Below, one piece after another: positions 50,453 through 59,568 of a DNA stretch of 64,000 nucleotides. A model generated the notes under the pieces. The model was given only the letters and a program-made list of their open reading frames with translations. It searched no databases and was not told the DNA's origin. The stretch spans positions 1 to 64,000 of the forward strand of contig CAYVHB010000014.1 of the NCBI GenBank assembly GCA_964450865.1, given 5' to 3'. The translations under genes and the position numbers were made by a program. Position 1 is the stretch's first letter. Each line of letters starts with the position of its first letter. The DNA is from CAYVHB01 sp964450865. GTDB lineage: Bacteria > Bacillota > Clostridia > Saccharofermentanales > UBA5734.

Positions 50453-51454
50453 TCAGGCTTTTTGAAGCGACGGCAGGTCAGGAATGGAGATTCTGCCACC
50501 CTCCCGCTGGACAGACCAGGCTGCTGTCCGGGTTGCCAGTTCCAGTGATTTTTCAAAAGACAGGTGACGCAGCAAGCCGTAGACAAAAGCTCCATGAAAG
50601 ATATCGCCGGCTGCGGTGGTATCAATCGCCCGGACCGGCTCGGCTGGCATCGCACAGACCTGCAACTGGCCGTCTGGCGCGACCTGGGCATAAATCAAGC
50701 CCCGTTCACCCAATGTGATCACGACTTGCCGGCCATTCAGCCGATAGAGGGCAGCCAGGGCTTGCTCCTGATGCTGCGGGGAATTCAAGTCCGGTAACCC
50801 GCTCAGCTGAAGCGCAAACCGTTCGGAGCTGACCAGATAATCAACCTTTTGACCCAGCAGGACGGTGCCTTCCCGCACCGATCCGGCATCCAGCACCGTT
50901 ATGGCTTGTGGAAAACGCTCCATAGCCTGCAGGGAGGCCGCCATTTCGTGGCCGTCAAAAAGCATGATTTGCGGGGCGCCAGTCACTTCGCCGGGAGATC
51001 CACCGGCCGCTTCGCCAGTCGTCGCACCCATATAGATATGGGTTGATTGGCTTGCCGGCAAGTCTGTAAACTTGTTGAAAAATTCGCCGTTGAGCCATTG
51101 CCGGGGCAGGCGGCGATTGATGATGGTCCGGCTGCCGTTCTGGCGATTGACGAGAATAACCGATAAGGGCGTCGGGTAGCCCGGCCGAATCTCCAGCATT
51201 GACAGATCTGCCTGCACAGCCCTGAATTCGGCGACGATTTGGTCACCGTAGCGATCGTCACCAATCAGGCCAGCCAGAGCACATGACACGCCCCATTTCG
51301 CGAGCAGATACGCGGCATTGGCTGCCGGCCCGCCGCCAGACTCGAGCAGCTGGCTGATCTCTATCTTGCTGTTTTCCTGGGGAAATGTCGCCATAAACAG
51401 GTTGATATCGTAACAGACCATGCCAATACAGATAACGTGTGATTGCTGCAGCAT
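50453..51454 (-). CDS. PfkB-family carbohydrate kinase
   Basis: 333 residues of the ribokinase/PfkB family. An early GGGPAANAAYLLAKWG motif and the ATP/anion-hole signature DTTAAGDIFHGAFVYGLL with the catalytic Asp are both intact. The substrate is not deducible (ribokinase-like, possibly a nucleoside or sugar). Residues ~165-180 contain a Gly/Glu-rich insert (GEAAGGSPGEVTG). Start set at ATG 51454 with GAGGTGG at 6 nt. Confidence 0.9.
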   Translation of the reverse strand: MLQQSHVICIGMVCYDINLFMATFPQENSKIEISQLLESGGGPAANAAYLLAKWGVSCALAGLIGDDRYGDQIVAEFRAVQADLSMLEIRPGYPTPLSVILVNRQNGSRTIINRRLPRQWLNGEFFNKFTDLPASQSTHIYMGATTGEAAGGSPGEVTGAPQIMLFDGHEMAASLQAMERFPQAITVLDAGSVREGTVLLGQKVDYLVSSERFALQLSGLPDLNSPQHQEQALAALYRLNGRQVVITLGERGLIYAQVAPDGQLQVCAMPAEPVRAIDTTAAGDIFHGAFVYGLLRHLSFEKSLELATRTAAWSVQREGGRISIPDLPSLQKA

Positions 51455-51510
51455 TGTCGCCACCTCGCCTTCACCAAACAGGACTGCTTCTGACCAGGAC
51501 CACTCAGGTT

Positions 51511-52128
51511 TTATTTTTTCCTGACAAAGCGCTTCTTGTAAAAGAGGTAGGCCAGGACCGCAATGACCGCGATCAGGATAACCAGGACAATCGTAGAGAA
51601 AGTGTCAAAGTAGACGGCGATGCGTTCCCAGGAGGCCCCGGCCGCCGCGCCAAGCATGACCAGCAGGGTATTCCAGACTATGGTACCTGTGACTGTAAAG
51701 AGCAGGAATTTGGCCATAGGCATCCGGGCCATACCGGCCGGGATTGAAACAAGACTGCGGATAATGGGCACACAGCGGCCAATCAGGACCGAGGATTCGC
51801 CACGGCTGACAAACTTGTCGCGAGCCAGCAGCACATCACCATGTTTAAAATGTAAAAGCCGGCCCCATTTGCTGTTGATCCATTGCTCAAGCCGCTCCGG
51901 GGTCAGAATCCGGCCCACCCCATACAGGAGCAGCGCGCCACCAACCGAGCCGATGGTAGCGGCCAGGATGACGCCCCATGTCGTCATGTTCGAGGATGTG
52001 GTCAGGAAACCGGCGAAAGTCAGAATGACTTCTGAAGGAATCGGCGGGAAAATGTTTTCGATCAGGATCAGCAAGAGGACGCCCAGATAGCCAAATTGAT
52101 TGATCATGCTGATAATCCAGGTTTGCAT
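51511..52128 (-). CDS. DedA-family membrane protein
   Basis: 205 residues: FGYLGVLLLILIENIFPPIPSEVILTFAGFL opening (the E-x-x-x-P-x-P re-entrant motif), then GRCVPIIRSLVSIPAGMARMP, the DedA arginine motif, and C-terminal helices. DedA proteins translocate phospholipids such as undecaprenyl phosphate or phosphatidylethanolamine across the membrane. GGAGG lies before the ATG. It sits just upstream of the PfkB kinase gene on the same strand. Confidence 0.93.
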   Translation of the reverse strand: MQTWIISMINQFGYLGVLLLILIENIFPPIPSEVILTFAGFLTTSSNMTTWGVILAATIGSVGGALLLYGVGRILTPERLEQWINSKWGRLLHFKHGDVLLARDKFVSRGESSVLIGRCVPIIRSLVSIPAGMARMPMAKFLLFTVTGTIVWNTLLVMLGAAAGASWERIAVYFDTFSTIVLVILIAVIAVLAYLFYKKRFVRKK

Positions 52129-52342
52129 TGGAAATAATACCTCCGGTTTTTAACGCCCGATTTTACTGTTGCTATAGTACCATAATCTCCATCAAGATAC
52201 TGCCTCAAGATACCAAAACGCTCGAAAGTGATGAAATTTTCGGATTTTCGTCACATTGCGCTGATATCACCTTAAGGAATATTTGCTATGATCACAATTG
52301 TAGCAGCGTGCTTCATCATATAAATAAAGGAGGCAGCCAAGC

Positions 52343-53032
52343 ATGATTAAACAAGCAATTCAACCAGCCATGGGCTGGACCTTTTCTTTCCGGATTTTTG
52401 TGATCCTGGGCATCAGCCTCGGCCTGACGCTGACCCTGACCCTGGGAGGCAATTTCTGGCAAATGCTGACATTTTATACTGTCCAAAGCAATATTCTCAA
52501 CTGGCTGATTTTCGTCATTCTCGTTGTCCGTGATTTCCTGCAGCTGCGGCAGCGCGAGCTGCATCCGCCCGGCCGGTTGCTGAGCCTGGCCAAGCATTCA
52601 TTCATGATGGGTGTGATGGTTACCATGCTGGTCTACCATTTTGTCCTGCGCCCCTATATCGAGCAGAGTGGCCTGCCCTATGACACGCTGGGCCCTGGTG
52701 ACCTGCTTGTCCATTATTTCATCGCAATCATGGCGGTCCTTGATTACCTGTTATTCGACGAAAAGGGCAAGTTCAAGCTATGGGATCCGTTGCTCTGGGC
52801 CCTGCTGCCGCTGGCGTATCTGGCTTTCATTTTTATCTATACCAATGCCGGCGGCAGTTTCCTGAACTACTTTGGCAACAGTGAGTCACCTTATTTCTTT
52901 CTGAGCATCAAGACGCTGGGACTGGTTGGCGTTGCCCGCTGGGTTGGTGGTATCACCGCTATTTTCCTGACCGTCGCCTACGGACTGGTCGGCCTGGACT
53001 ACCTCCTCGGCCGGCGTACTCGCCAGCACTAG
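52343..53032 (+). CDS. Pr6Pr-family membrane protein
   Basis: 229 residues with six hydrophobic helices. It matches the Pr6Pr (FAR-17a/AIG1-like) family by FYTVQSNILNWLIFVILVV, KHSFMMGVMVTMLVYHFVLRP, LLVHYFIAIMAVLDYLLFDEKG (His-Tyr motif) and YFFLSIKTLG. Function unknown in bacteria. AAAGGAGG precedes the ATG at 8 nt; a terminator follows at 53094. Confidence 0.87.
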   Translation: MIKQAIQPAMGWTFSFRIFVILGISLGLTLTLTLGGNFWQMLTFYTVQSNILNWLIFVILVVRDFLQLRQRELHPPGRLLSLAKHSFMMGVMVTMLVYHFVLRPYIEQSGLPYDTLGPGDLLVHYFIAIMAVLDYLLFDEKGKFKLWDPLLWALLPLAYLAFIFIYTNAGGSFLNYFGNSESPYFFLSIKTLGLVGVARWVGGITAIFLTVAYGLVGLDYLLGRRTRQH

Positions 53033-53093
53033 CCCCTTATCTGAATGACCAGCCGGGGCATCGATCCGGCAGTATCTCCCCGTCCGGCGTACT

Positions 53094-53117
53094 AGCCGGC
53101 GCGAGCCCGGCTTTTTC
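53094..53117 (+). terminator. Rho-independent terminator
   Basis: AGCCGG (53094-53099) pairs with CCGGCT (53107-53112), followed by TTTTTC. It ends the Pr6Pr gene. Confidence 0.65.
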
Positions 53118-53259
53118 TCCTGGCAAACGGTGCCAGGCCCTCCAATGGCCCCCGGATGGCCCCTGGCCCCTGGCCAGCAGTATCTGCATCAGTCTGGCAA
53201 TGTGATATAATGGGCTGCGGTGCCAGCGACCGTTATCCATGGCACCGGGAGGTTGGTCC

Positions 53260-54036
53260 ATGGTCAAGCACATTGCCAGGCAGAAAAATAAGCAAACTTC
53301 ACAGCCCAACCCGGTCCCGGCTGCCGACCCGGCAGGCCAACCGGGTTTTTTCGCCGTTTTGCATGCTGTTTTCCCCATTACAATCCCGGTCCTGTCCGGT
53401 TACCTGTTCCTGGGCTTTGCCTATGGCATCCTGATGAGCAGCCGCGGCTACGGCCCCGGCTGGACATTCCTGATGAGTCTGGCTGTATTTGCCGGATCGG
53501 CGCAGTACGTGGCCATCACATTCCTGACCACGGCCTTCAACCCGCTTAACGCCCTGTTGCTGACCTTGCTGGTGAATGCCCGCCATCTTTTTTATGGCAT
53601 TTCAATGCTGGACAAGTATAAAGGAACTGGCCGGGCTAAGTTTTACCTGATTTTCGGCCTGACTGACGAGACCTTTTCGATCAATTGCGCCACGGAGCCC
53701 CCCGCCGGCTTGAGCCGCCAGCGCTTTTACCTGCTGGTCACGCTGCTCAATCACAGCTACTGGGTCACCGGCTCCGTTCTCGGCAGCGTGCTTGGTTCGC
53801 TGATCCACTTCAACACCAAAGGATTGGACTTCGTTCTGACGGCACTTTTTGTCGTTATCTTTCTCAATCAGTGGCAAACCAGCCGTGACCATCGGCCGGC
53901 CATGATTGGTATCGCCTGTTCTGTCGTCTGCGTCTGGATTTTCGGCCCCAATCAGTTTATCATCCCGGCGATGCTGGCCATCGTTGCCGTCCTGGCCCTA
54001 CTGCGCCATAAGCTGCGTGAGGAGGTGGCACCGTGA
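53260..54036 (+). CDS. azlC: Branched-chain amino acid exporter subunit AzlC
   Basis: 258 residues with several helices. AzlC family motifs: FPITIPVLSGYLFLGFAYGILMSSRGYG, FAGSAQYVAI.FL, LLVNARHLFYGISMLDKYKG, YLIFGLTDETFSI. The AzlCD pair exports branched-chain amino acids or analogues. Start set at ATG 53260 (GGGAGG at 7 nt). The stop overlaps azlD by 4 bp (GTGA). Confidence 0.94.
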   Translation: MVKHIARQKNKQTSQPNPVPAADPAGQPGFFAVLHAVFPITIPVLSGYLFLGFAYGILMSSRGYGPGWTFLMSLAVFAGSAQYVAITFLTTAFNPLNALLLTLLVNARHLFYGISMLDKYKGTGRAKFYLIFGLTDETFSINCATEPPAGLSRQRFYLLVTLLNHSYWVTGSVLGSVLGSLIHFNTKGLDFVLTALFVVIFLNQWQTSRDHRPAMIGIACSVVCVWIFGPNQFIIPAMLAIVAVLALLRHKLREEVAP

Positions 54037-54368
54037 CCCTGACTCCCGGACAGACGCTGATCATCATCCTGATGATGGTTCTCGCCACGCTGACCACCCG
54101 TTTCCTGCCGTTTATTTTATTTCCCGACCATAAGGAAAACCACCCGTTTATCACCTGGCTGGGCCAGGTGTTGCCCTACGCGGCCATTGGCCTGCTGGTG
54201 GTATATTGCCTGAAAAATGTCAGACTGCTGGCCGCGCCGCACGGATTGCCCGAGCTGATCGCCATTGGCTGCATCGCCATTCTCCATCACTGGCGCAAAA
54301 ATACTCTGCTCAGCATCGGAGCCGGCACTCTCATCTATATGGTCCTGGTGCAATTTGTATTCACCTGA
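54033..54368 (+). CDS. azlD: Branched-chain amino acid exporter subunit AzlD
   Basis: 111 residues with three or four helices; AzlD motif TLTTRFLPFILFPDHKE at the N-terminus and WLGQVLPYAAIGLLVVYCL. Starts at GTG within the end of azlC and is translationally coupled. Small partner of AzlC in the exporter. Confidence 0.93.
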   Translation: MTLTPGQTLIIILMMVLATLTTRFLPFILFPDHKENHPFITWLGQVLPYAAIGLLVVYCLKNVRLLAAPHGLPELIAIGCIAILHHWRKNTLLSIGAGTLIYMVLVQFVFT

Positions 54369-54637
54369 GCCGGAGCAACCGGTTGCGGCAGCTGCCTAAA
54401 GGTGTCATCCGTTTCCTTTTTTGCAATGATCTGCCGCTATAATGGAAACGAACATCAAGGCAAACGAAAATCAGGAACCCCTGTTATGTAAACAAAGCTG
54501 ATAGCCTCATATCAATAAAAGCAGAAGAAAAATTGCAGATGAGAAACAACAGACGCAACCGCCAGGCGTTATAAACACCTGGAGCCGATCTGCCGGGCCG
54601 TAGCAGATACGGCCCGCATTGACCAGGGAGCAAGCAT
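54369..54637 (+). promoter_or_regulatory. Leader of the BFD gene with hairpins
   Basis: A TATAAT (54438-54443) may start the transcript. In the ~190-nt leader, CCAGGCG/CACCTGG (54562-54582) and the perfect GGGCCGT/ACGGCCC (54595-54601/54609-54615) hairpins lie just before the start codon. They could modulate translation; no known riboswitch was recognised. Confidence 0.4.
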
Positions 54638-54856
54638 ATGAGTGAAATCAATGAAGCTGTGATGGATAAACTGACCAAAGTCTGCCTGTGTAAAAGTATT
54701 TCTCGGGCGACGATCAAACAGGCAATCGCCAATGGAGCCGATACCGTCGCCAAAGTCAATCAGGCGGTTGGTTCCGGTTCCGGACCGTGCCGGGGCCGGC
54801 GCTGCGGGCCCAAAATCCAGGCGATTCTTGATCAGATGAAACAGGAGACGGTCTAG
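54638..54856 (+). CDS. BFD-like [2Fe-2S] protein
   Basis: 72 residues. Four cysteines in the BFD arrangement: VCLCKSISRATIKQAIANGA (CxC) and GSGPCRGRRCGPKI (C-x4-C). Bacterioferritin-associated ferredoxin-like domains bind a [2Fe-2S] cluster, and small stand-alone copies act as redox partners. GGGAGC lies before the ATG. Confidence 0.9.
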   Translation: MSEINEAVMDKLTKVCLCKSISRATIKQAIANGADTVAKVNQAVGSGSGPCRGRRCGPKIQAILDQMKQETV

Positions 54857-54891
54857 CCTGCCGGTACCAGCCGCCGGTGCTGTTTAGCGGG

Positions 54892-54928
54892 AAAAAATGG
54901 CCGGCCTGTTTTGCATCCAGGCCGGCCA
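54892..54928 (-). terminator. Terminator of the tryptophanase-family gene
   Basis: Read on the minus strand, TGGCCGGCCTG (54928-54918) pairs with CAGGCCGGCCA (54908-54898), followed by six T. The plus strand has no T-run, so it is directional. Confidence 0.88.
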
Positions 54929-54982
54929 TTGCTGTTCAGGCATCATTGGAGTTGTCGCTGATCGGCGATCTTGTCCCGTTCT

Positions 54983-56431
54983 TTACAGACTGTCCCCGAA
55001 ATCGGCACGGAACTTGGCAACGAGCTTCTCCTGCCAGTCAGAATCAGGGGCCAGGCGCCCGAAGAAGAAGCGCAGGATGCTGGGCTCCTCAATAAAGGTC
55101 AGGCCGCCGACCAGGTCACGATTTTCATACAGCCAGACCAGGCGGTCAACGGCGTATTTTACCTGCGACATCGTGAAAACGCGGCGCGGCATGGCCAGGC
55201 GCAGCAGTTCCATATCGGCAAATTTCTCGGTACCATCGGCGTATCGTTGCTCGGAAAGGGTACCGCGCTCCATGCCGCGCACGCCACTGACAAGGTAAAC
55301 GGCTGATGCCAGCGCGCCGGCCGGATACTGCTGCTGGCTCAGATGGGGCAGGAAGGCACCGGCATTGACATGACAGCCCAGGCCACCGGGCGGCGTGATC
55401 ACCGGCACATCCTTTTTCTCCAGTTCCTCGACCATGAATTTGATGAACTGCGGACCCTGGCTGATCATGTTGATATCCATGGTCTCATCCAGTCCGACCG
55501 TGATCGCCTCCATTTCCCGCACGGACATACCGCCATAAGTCAGAAAGCCTTCATAGAGGGTGATTTTCTCGCGGATTTTCTTGTAAAGCTCATCGCTGCT
55601 GGTGCAGATACCGCCGCCGCGGGCGCTGCCCAGCTTGCGGGCCGAGAAATAGATCAGGTCAAACTGATCGGCGATAGCCCGGGTGATCTCGCGCAGGCTC
55701 ATCTCCTGGCATTCAGCTTCGCGGATCTTGTTGAAATAGAGGTTGTCAGACAGCAGGCTGGCGTCGAGTACCATCAGGATGTTGTGCTCATTGCAGATGG
55801 TCCGGGCCTGGCGCATATTGGCCAGGGATACCGGCTGGCCGCCAATCAGATTGGTGCCGACCTCGAAGCGCAGGAAGGCAATTTTCCCGGCACCGTGCTC
55901 GGCGATCATAGCCTGCAGTTTGTCCAGGTCGATGTCACCCTTGAACGGCTTGTCGCTTTTCACCTCCATGGCATCTGCCTTGAAGATTTCTTCCACTGAA
56001 CCGCCGTTGAGCGTGATATGGGCCTTGGTCGTGGTGAAGTGGTAGTTCATCGGCACAAACGTCCCGGGCTGCACCATGACCTGGGAAATAATATTCTCGG
56101 CCGCCCGGCCCTGATGGGTGGGCAGGAAATATTTCGTACCAAAGATTTCCTGGATTTTCTTCTCCAGACGATAAAAGGTCTCGGATCCGGCATAGCTGTC
56201 ATCGGCGATCATCATCGCGGCCTGCTGCTGGTCGCTCATCGCGTTCACACCACTGTCCGTCAGCATGTCCAGGAATACATCGCGATTCTTGAGCAGGAAT
56301 GTATTGTTACCTGCCTCTGCGACCCTGGCCAGACGCTCCTCGATCGGAATCAGGTTGAGCTTTTGCACAATACGCACTTTGTGCATCTCCAGCGGCACAG
56401 ATTCACCCGAGTAAAATTTAACTTCAGACAC
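54983..56431 (-). CDS. tnaA: Tryptophanase/tyrosine phenol-lyase-family PLP enzyme
   Basis: 482 residues of the beta-eliminating lyase family. Motifs: AGNNTFLLKNRDVFLDMLTDSG, LPTHQGRAAENII, MVLDASLLSDN, the PLP-lysine region LIYFSARKLGSARGGGIC, and a C-terminal substrate-binding segment (SGVRGMERGTLSE). The active-site loop differs from classical TnaA and Tpl (SxKKD), so the substrate (Trp, Tyr or a related beta-substituted amino acid) is uncertain. The gene symbol is tentative. Start is GTG 56431 with AGGAGGGA upstream; the TTG at 56449 overlaps that site. Confidence 0.82.
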   Translation of the reverse strand: MSEVKFYSGESVPLEMHKVRIVQKLNLIPIEERLARVAEAGNNTFLLKNRDVFLDMLTDSGVNAMSDQQQAAMMIADDSYAGSETFYRLEKKIQEIFGTKYFLPTHQGRAAENIISQVMVQPGTFVPMNYHFTTTKAHITLNGGSVEEIFKADAMEVKSDKPFKGDIDLDKLQAMIAEHGAGKIAFLRFEVGTNLIGGQPVSLANMRQARTICNEHNILMVLDASLLSDNLYFNKIREAECQEMSLREITRAIADQFDLIYFSARKLGSARGGGICTSSDELYKKIREKITLYEGFLTYGGMSVREMEAITVGLDETMDINMISQGPQFIKFMVEELEKKDVPVITPPGGLGCHVNAGAFLPHLSQQQYPAGALASAVYLVSGVRGMERGTLSEQRYADGTEKFADMELLRLAMPRRVFTMSQVKYAVDRLVWLYENRDLVGGLTFIEEPSILRFFFGRLAPDSDWQEKLVAKFRADFGDSL

Positions 56432-56593
56432 CGTTCTTCCCTCCTGCAAAGCCCCCGTGCGGGAGCATAAGTTGTATATATTATACTGATTTTTTCATAG
56501 AATGCATCTTTTTTTATATCTTTCACCCAAACTTTTTCTGTCAGGATCAGGACAGCGCGACATATAAACCGCAAACCGATAAAAGCTGATCTT

Positions 56594-58738
56594 TCAATAC
56601 GCCAGCACTTTTTCTGTCAGGATCCGGACAACTGCCGGATCAAACTGGCTGCCTGCGTTGTTATGCAATTCCTCAACAGCCGCAGCCATGGAGATGCCCT
56701 GCCGATAACTGGTGTCACGGGTCATCAGGTCAAAGGCATCCGCCACGCTGATAATCCGGGCCAGCAGGGGGATCTTGTCCAGCGAGAGGCCCCGCGGGTA
56801 GCCGGTACCGTCCGGACGCTCATGGTGGGACAGCACATACTCGGCAATTTCGACAAAGTCACTGACCGAGCGCAGGATCTGATAGCCGATTTCCGGATGA
56901 CGCTGGATGTCCTCAATCTCGGTTTGAGTCAAGGTGTCGCGTTTGTTCAGCAGCTTTTCATCAACGCCGATTTTGCCAATATCATGAAACAGGCCAGCCA
57001 GCTTGAGATCATTCAGCATATCCTTGGGCAGATCCATGGCTGTGCCAATTGCCAGGCACAGATCACTGACTCGCTCACCGTGGCGCTGCTCAAACGGGTC
57101 TTTCTCGAAAAGGCTTTGCGTAATCAGGCGCAAGGTATTATTCTTATGGCTTTTGCTCTCCAGCAGCTTATGCCGATACATGGCATCTTCCGCCAGTTTG
57201 TAGATTGTATCCAGCCCTTCGGCCAGCCGCTGGCGGGTGCGCCAGCCGAATGATACCGACAGCATTCCCCGTTCAACTCCCGTTGTGGCAATGCTGCGGG
57301 TTAACCGGGCAATAAACTGTTCAGCCTGTTCCGCACTGGTATTGGTCATCAAAATGACGAATTCGTCGCCCCCGATGCGGGCAATGATGTCCCCGGGGCG
57401 GCATGACACCTTCAGGATCTCGGCAAACGCGACGAGCAGGCGATCCCCGGCGCGATGGCCGAATGCGTCATTGGTCAGTTTCAGGCCGTTGACATCGGCC
57501 ATGATCAGCGTCAGCGGCAGATAGTCCTGCCGCTCCAGGCGGATCAGGCTGTCCTCGTAGTAGTAACGGTTGTAAAGACCGGTCAGCTGGTCGTGTTCAC
57601 TCAGAAAACGGGCCTCCCGCTCCAGCTTTTTCCGGTTTTCAATATTGCGGCTGACGCCTACTGCCTCGATCTCGGAATCGGCATTGAAACGGAACCGCAC
57701 CGAAATTTCAATCCAGACGAGTGACCCATCTTTGCAGGACTGCTGCACCTCTGCTACATAGGAGGTCGGGATATCCGGATGATGGACAAATTCTTGCAGG
57801 ATCGAACCCAGATGCTGATGGATCTGCTGGGCTGAATCTGGACTGAGTGACTCATCCATGGTCTGGTTCATCGCCTCCTCGACAGTCAAGCCGCGCAACT
57901 GGTAAACGGCTGGACTGATGAAAACAAAACGATCCTGACTCAGGTTTAGAATCCAGATGACATCTGAGGCATATTCAGTGATAAGGCGGTACTTCTCCTC
58001 GCTCAGCCGCAAATCCTGTTCGATGGCCCTTTCATTGGTGATATCCCGGGCCGATGCGTAAATAAACCGGCCAATTGGCTGGGCCTGCCAGGAAAAAAAC
58101 CGCAAGGATCCATCCTTGCAGCGATAGCGGTTCTGAAAGCCCATGATCGGATTTTGCCCGGCCAGCGTTCGCATGGTCCGGGCCGTTTCCGGCCAGTCCG
58201 CCTCCACAATAAAGTCACGAATATTGGCGGCCTCCAGTTCGTCCTGCCGATAACCAAGGACATCCTGAAACCGCTGATTGACCTTGATCAGCCAGCCATC
58301 GATGTCCACGACGCAGAGCAAGTCGACGTTGACTTTCATGAAAGTCTCCAGTTCCAGGATAAAATCATGTTCCCGGGTCGTATCCTGGTAAAAACAGCCA
58401 AAATGACTGATCCCGAGCGGGAAGCAGTGCGTGCGCAACCACTTCTGGAGCCGGGGATAAAAGGCATCAAACTCAACTGGCTGCTGGCTGCTCATGACCT
58501 TCATCCAGACCGGGTGCAAGGGATTGTGATCTGGCCGGGCCGCTTCCCCCGGGACCGGTTCGCCCGGGGCCGTGTACGGGTTATGTGCCTGACAGGACTC
58601 CATCAGGCTTTCATAGGCTTGATTCTTGTCGATGACCTCGAAGGCGCAAGGTAGGCCCGCGTTGTCACGAATCACGCGCTGACAAGAAAAGGCTGCTGGC
58701 GTGTTGTGAAAAAAGGTTTCAAAAAGCTGCTGATCCAT
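56594..58738 (-). CDS. PAS-PAS-PAS-GGDEF-HD-GYP c-di-GMP signalling protein
   Basis: 714 residues. Three PAS-like domains (~10-125, ~125-245 with LCVVDIDGWLIKVNQRFQDVLGY, ~250-375 with VIWILNLSQDRFVFISPA) precede a GGDEF domain (~380-540; RIGGDEFVIL, intact active site) and an HD-GYP domain (~545-710; LFHDIGKIGV, HHERPDGTGYPRGL). It could both make and degrade c-di-GMP, or one domain may be regulatory. No membrane helix, so cytosolic. Start set at ATG 58738, with GGGGGA at 6 nt. It stands alone, with no response regulator nearby. Confidence 0.92.
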   Translation of the reverse strand: MDQQLFETFFHNTPAAFSCQRVIRDNAGLPCAFEVIDKNQAYESLMESCQAHNPYTAPGEPVPGEAARPDHNPLHPVWMKVMSSQQPVEFDAFYPRLQKWLRTHCFPLGISHFGCFYQDTTREHDFILELETFMKVNVDLLCVVDIDGWLIKVNQRFQDVLGYRQDELEAANIRDFIVEADWPETARTMRTLAGQNPIMGFQNRYRCKDGSLRFFSWQAQPIGRFIYASARDITNERAIEQDLRLSEEKYRLITEYASDVIWILNLSQDRFVFISPAVYQLRGLTVEEAMNQTMDESLSPDSAQQIHQHLGSILQEFVHHPDIPTSYVAEVQQSCKDGSLVWIEISVRFRFNADSEIEAVGVSRNIENRKKLEREARFLSEHDQLTGLYNRYYYEDSLIRLERQDYLPLTLIMADVNGLKLTNDAFGHRAGDRLLVAFAEILKVSCRPGDIIARIGGDEFVILMTNTSAEQAEQFIARLTRSIATTGVERGMLSVSFGWRTRQRLAEGLDTIYKLAEDAMYRHKLLESKSHKNNTLRLITQSLFEKDPFEQRHGERVSDLCLAIGTAMDLPKDMLNDLKLAGLFHDIGKIGVDEKLLNKRDTLTQTEIEDIQRHPEIGYQILRSVSDFVEIAEYVLSHHERPDGTGYPRGLSLDKIPLLARIISVADAFDLMTRDTSYRQGISMAAAVEELHNNAGSQFDPAVVRILTEKVLAY

Positions 58739-59054
58739 CGCAGTTCCCCCGTTCATATCAGTCAACAGCAACTGCTTTTAACAATAATTTCATCATAGCA
58801 CGAACACTGATAAAATAAAGCGCGATTTTATGATTACTGGCCAGCCGCATGGCCGCGGCCGGCTGCAGTGTATATAATGTTTGTGTTACACTGCCGGTTC
58901 CAGATCTGCTCTGGATCAGTAGCAAAGCGTATATATGTAAAACTGCCAGGTTACCTTCAGCGTATATAAGCGTATATAATTAAGGTATAATACACAGGCA
59001 AAATGGTTCAATGAGCGGTAAGGTGAAAGCGCAAGAGCAAGAGGTAATGCATTT
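58739..59054 (+). promoter_or_regulatory. Control region with repeated GCGTATATA and strong -10 boxes
   Basis: GCGTATATA occurs at ~58927, 58960 and 58970. Two perfect TATAAT hexamers (58975-58980, 58986-58991) lie ~65-80 bp before the PQ-loop-like gene; TTACCT at 58951-58956 is an 18-bp-spaced -35 candidate for the first. A further TATATAATG is near 58871. Confidence 0.55.
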
Positions 59055-59378
59055 ATGAAACATATTTTTGAAATAATCATGCTGGTTTGTTTTGGCCTGG
59101 CCTGGCCGATTTCCATCGTCAAATCTTATCGTTCCCGCAGCACCCGCGGCCGCAGCCTGTTTTTCCTGATTGTGCTGCAGCTGGGCTACTTGTCCGGTAT
59201 CTTGCATAAATACTTCAATTCACGCGACCTGGTCATGATCTGCTACATCATCAATCTGACAATGGTCAGCATCGATGTCGGGCTGTTCTTTCGCAATCGT
59301 CGGATCGAAAAACGCGAAGAGGCCAGGCTCAGGCAGTCAGCTGATGTGCAGAAACAGCCGGCCGGTACGCCCAGATAG
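59055..59378 (+). CDS. PQ-loop/SWEET-like small membrane protein
   Basis: 107 residues with three helices (IFEIIMLVCFGLAWPISIVKSYRS, LFFLIVLQLGYLSGILHKYF, LVMICYIINLTMVSIDVGLFF). AWPISIVKSYRSRSTRGRSLFFL recalls the PQ-loop repeat (W-P-x4-S-Y-x-S) of SemiSWEET and lysosomal cystine-type transporters. Bacterial SemiSWEETs are ~90-100 residues, so the length fits. Substrate unknown. AGAGGT lies ~11 nt before the ATG. Confidence 0.75.
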   Translation: MKHIFEIIMLVCFGLAWPISIVKSYRSRSTRGRSLFFLIVLQLGYLSGILHKYFNSRDLVMICYIINLTMVSIDVGLFFRNRRIEKREEARLRQSADVQKQPAGTPR

Positions 59379-59432
59379 CCAGCTGCCAGGGCGAACCATC
59401 ACTACCATGCGCAACGTGACTCCCGAACTATA

Positions 59433-59485
59433 CGCCTGGTTTCTGATCGAACCGGCGAGTGGCCCGTCCGATCAGAAACCAGGCG
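59433..59485. repeat. Perfect 17-bp inverted repeat
   Basis: CGCCTGGTTTCTGATCG (59433-59449) and its exact complement (59469-59485) flank a 19-nt spacer. It lies between the PQ-loop-like gene and the HIRAN-like gene, with no T-run on either side. Confidence 0.9.
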
Positions 59486-59568
59486 TGTCAAGCAGGGAAG
59501 AGGCCGCTTTATCGGATAATCTGACCTGTCAATATCTGTTATACTGCTGACAAGGAGGGTTCATCACC

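Noticed and set aside
54983..56431. Firm assignment as tryptophanase rather than tyrosine phenol-lyase
   Set aside because: The lysine loop (SARKLGSARGGG) differs from both classical enzymes, so only the family is claimed.
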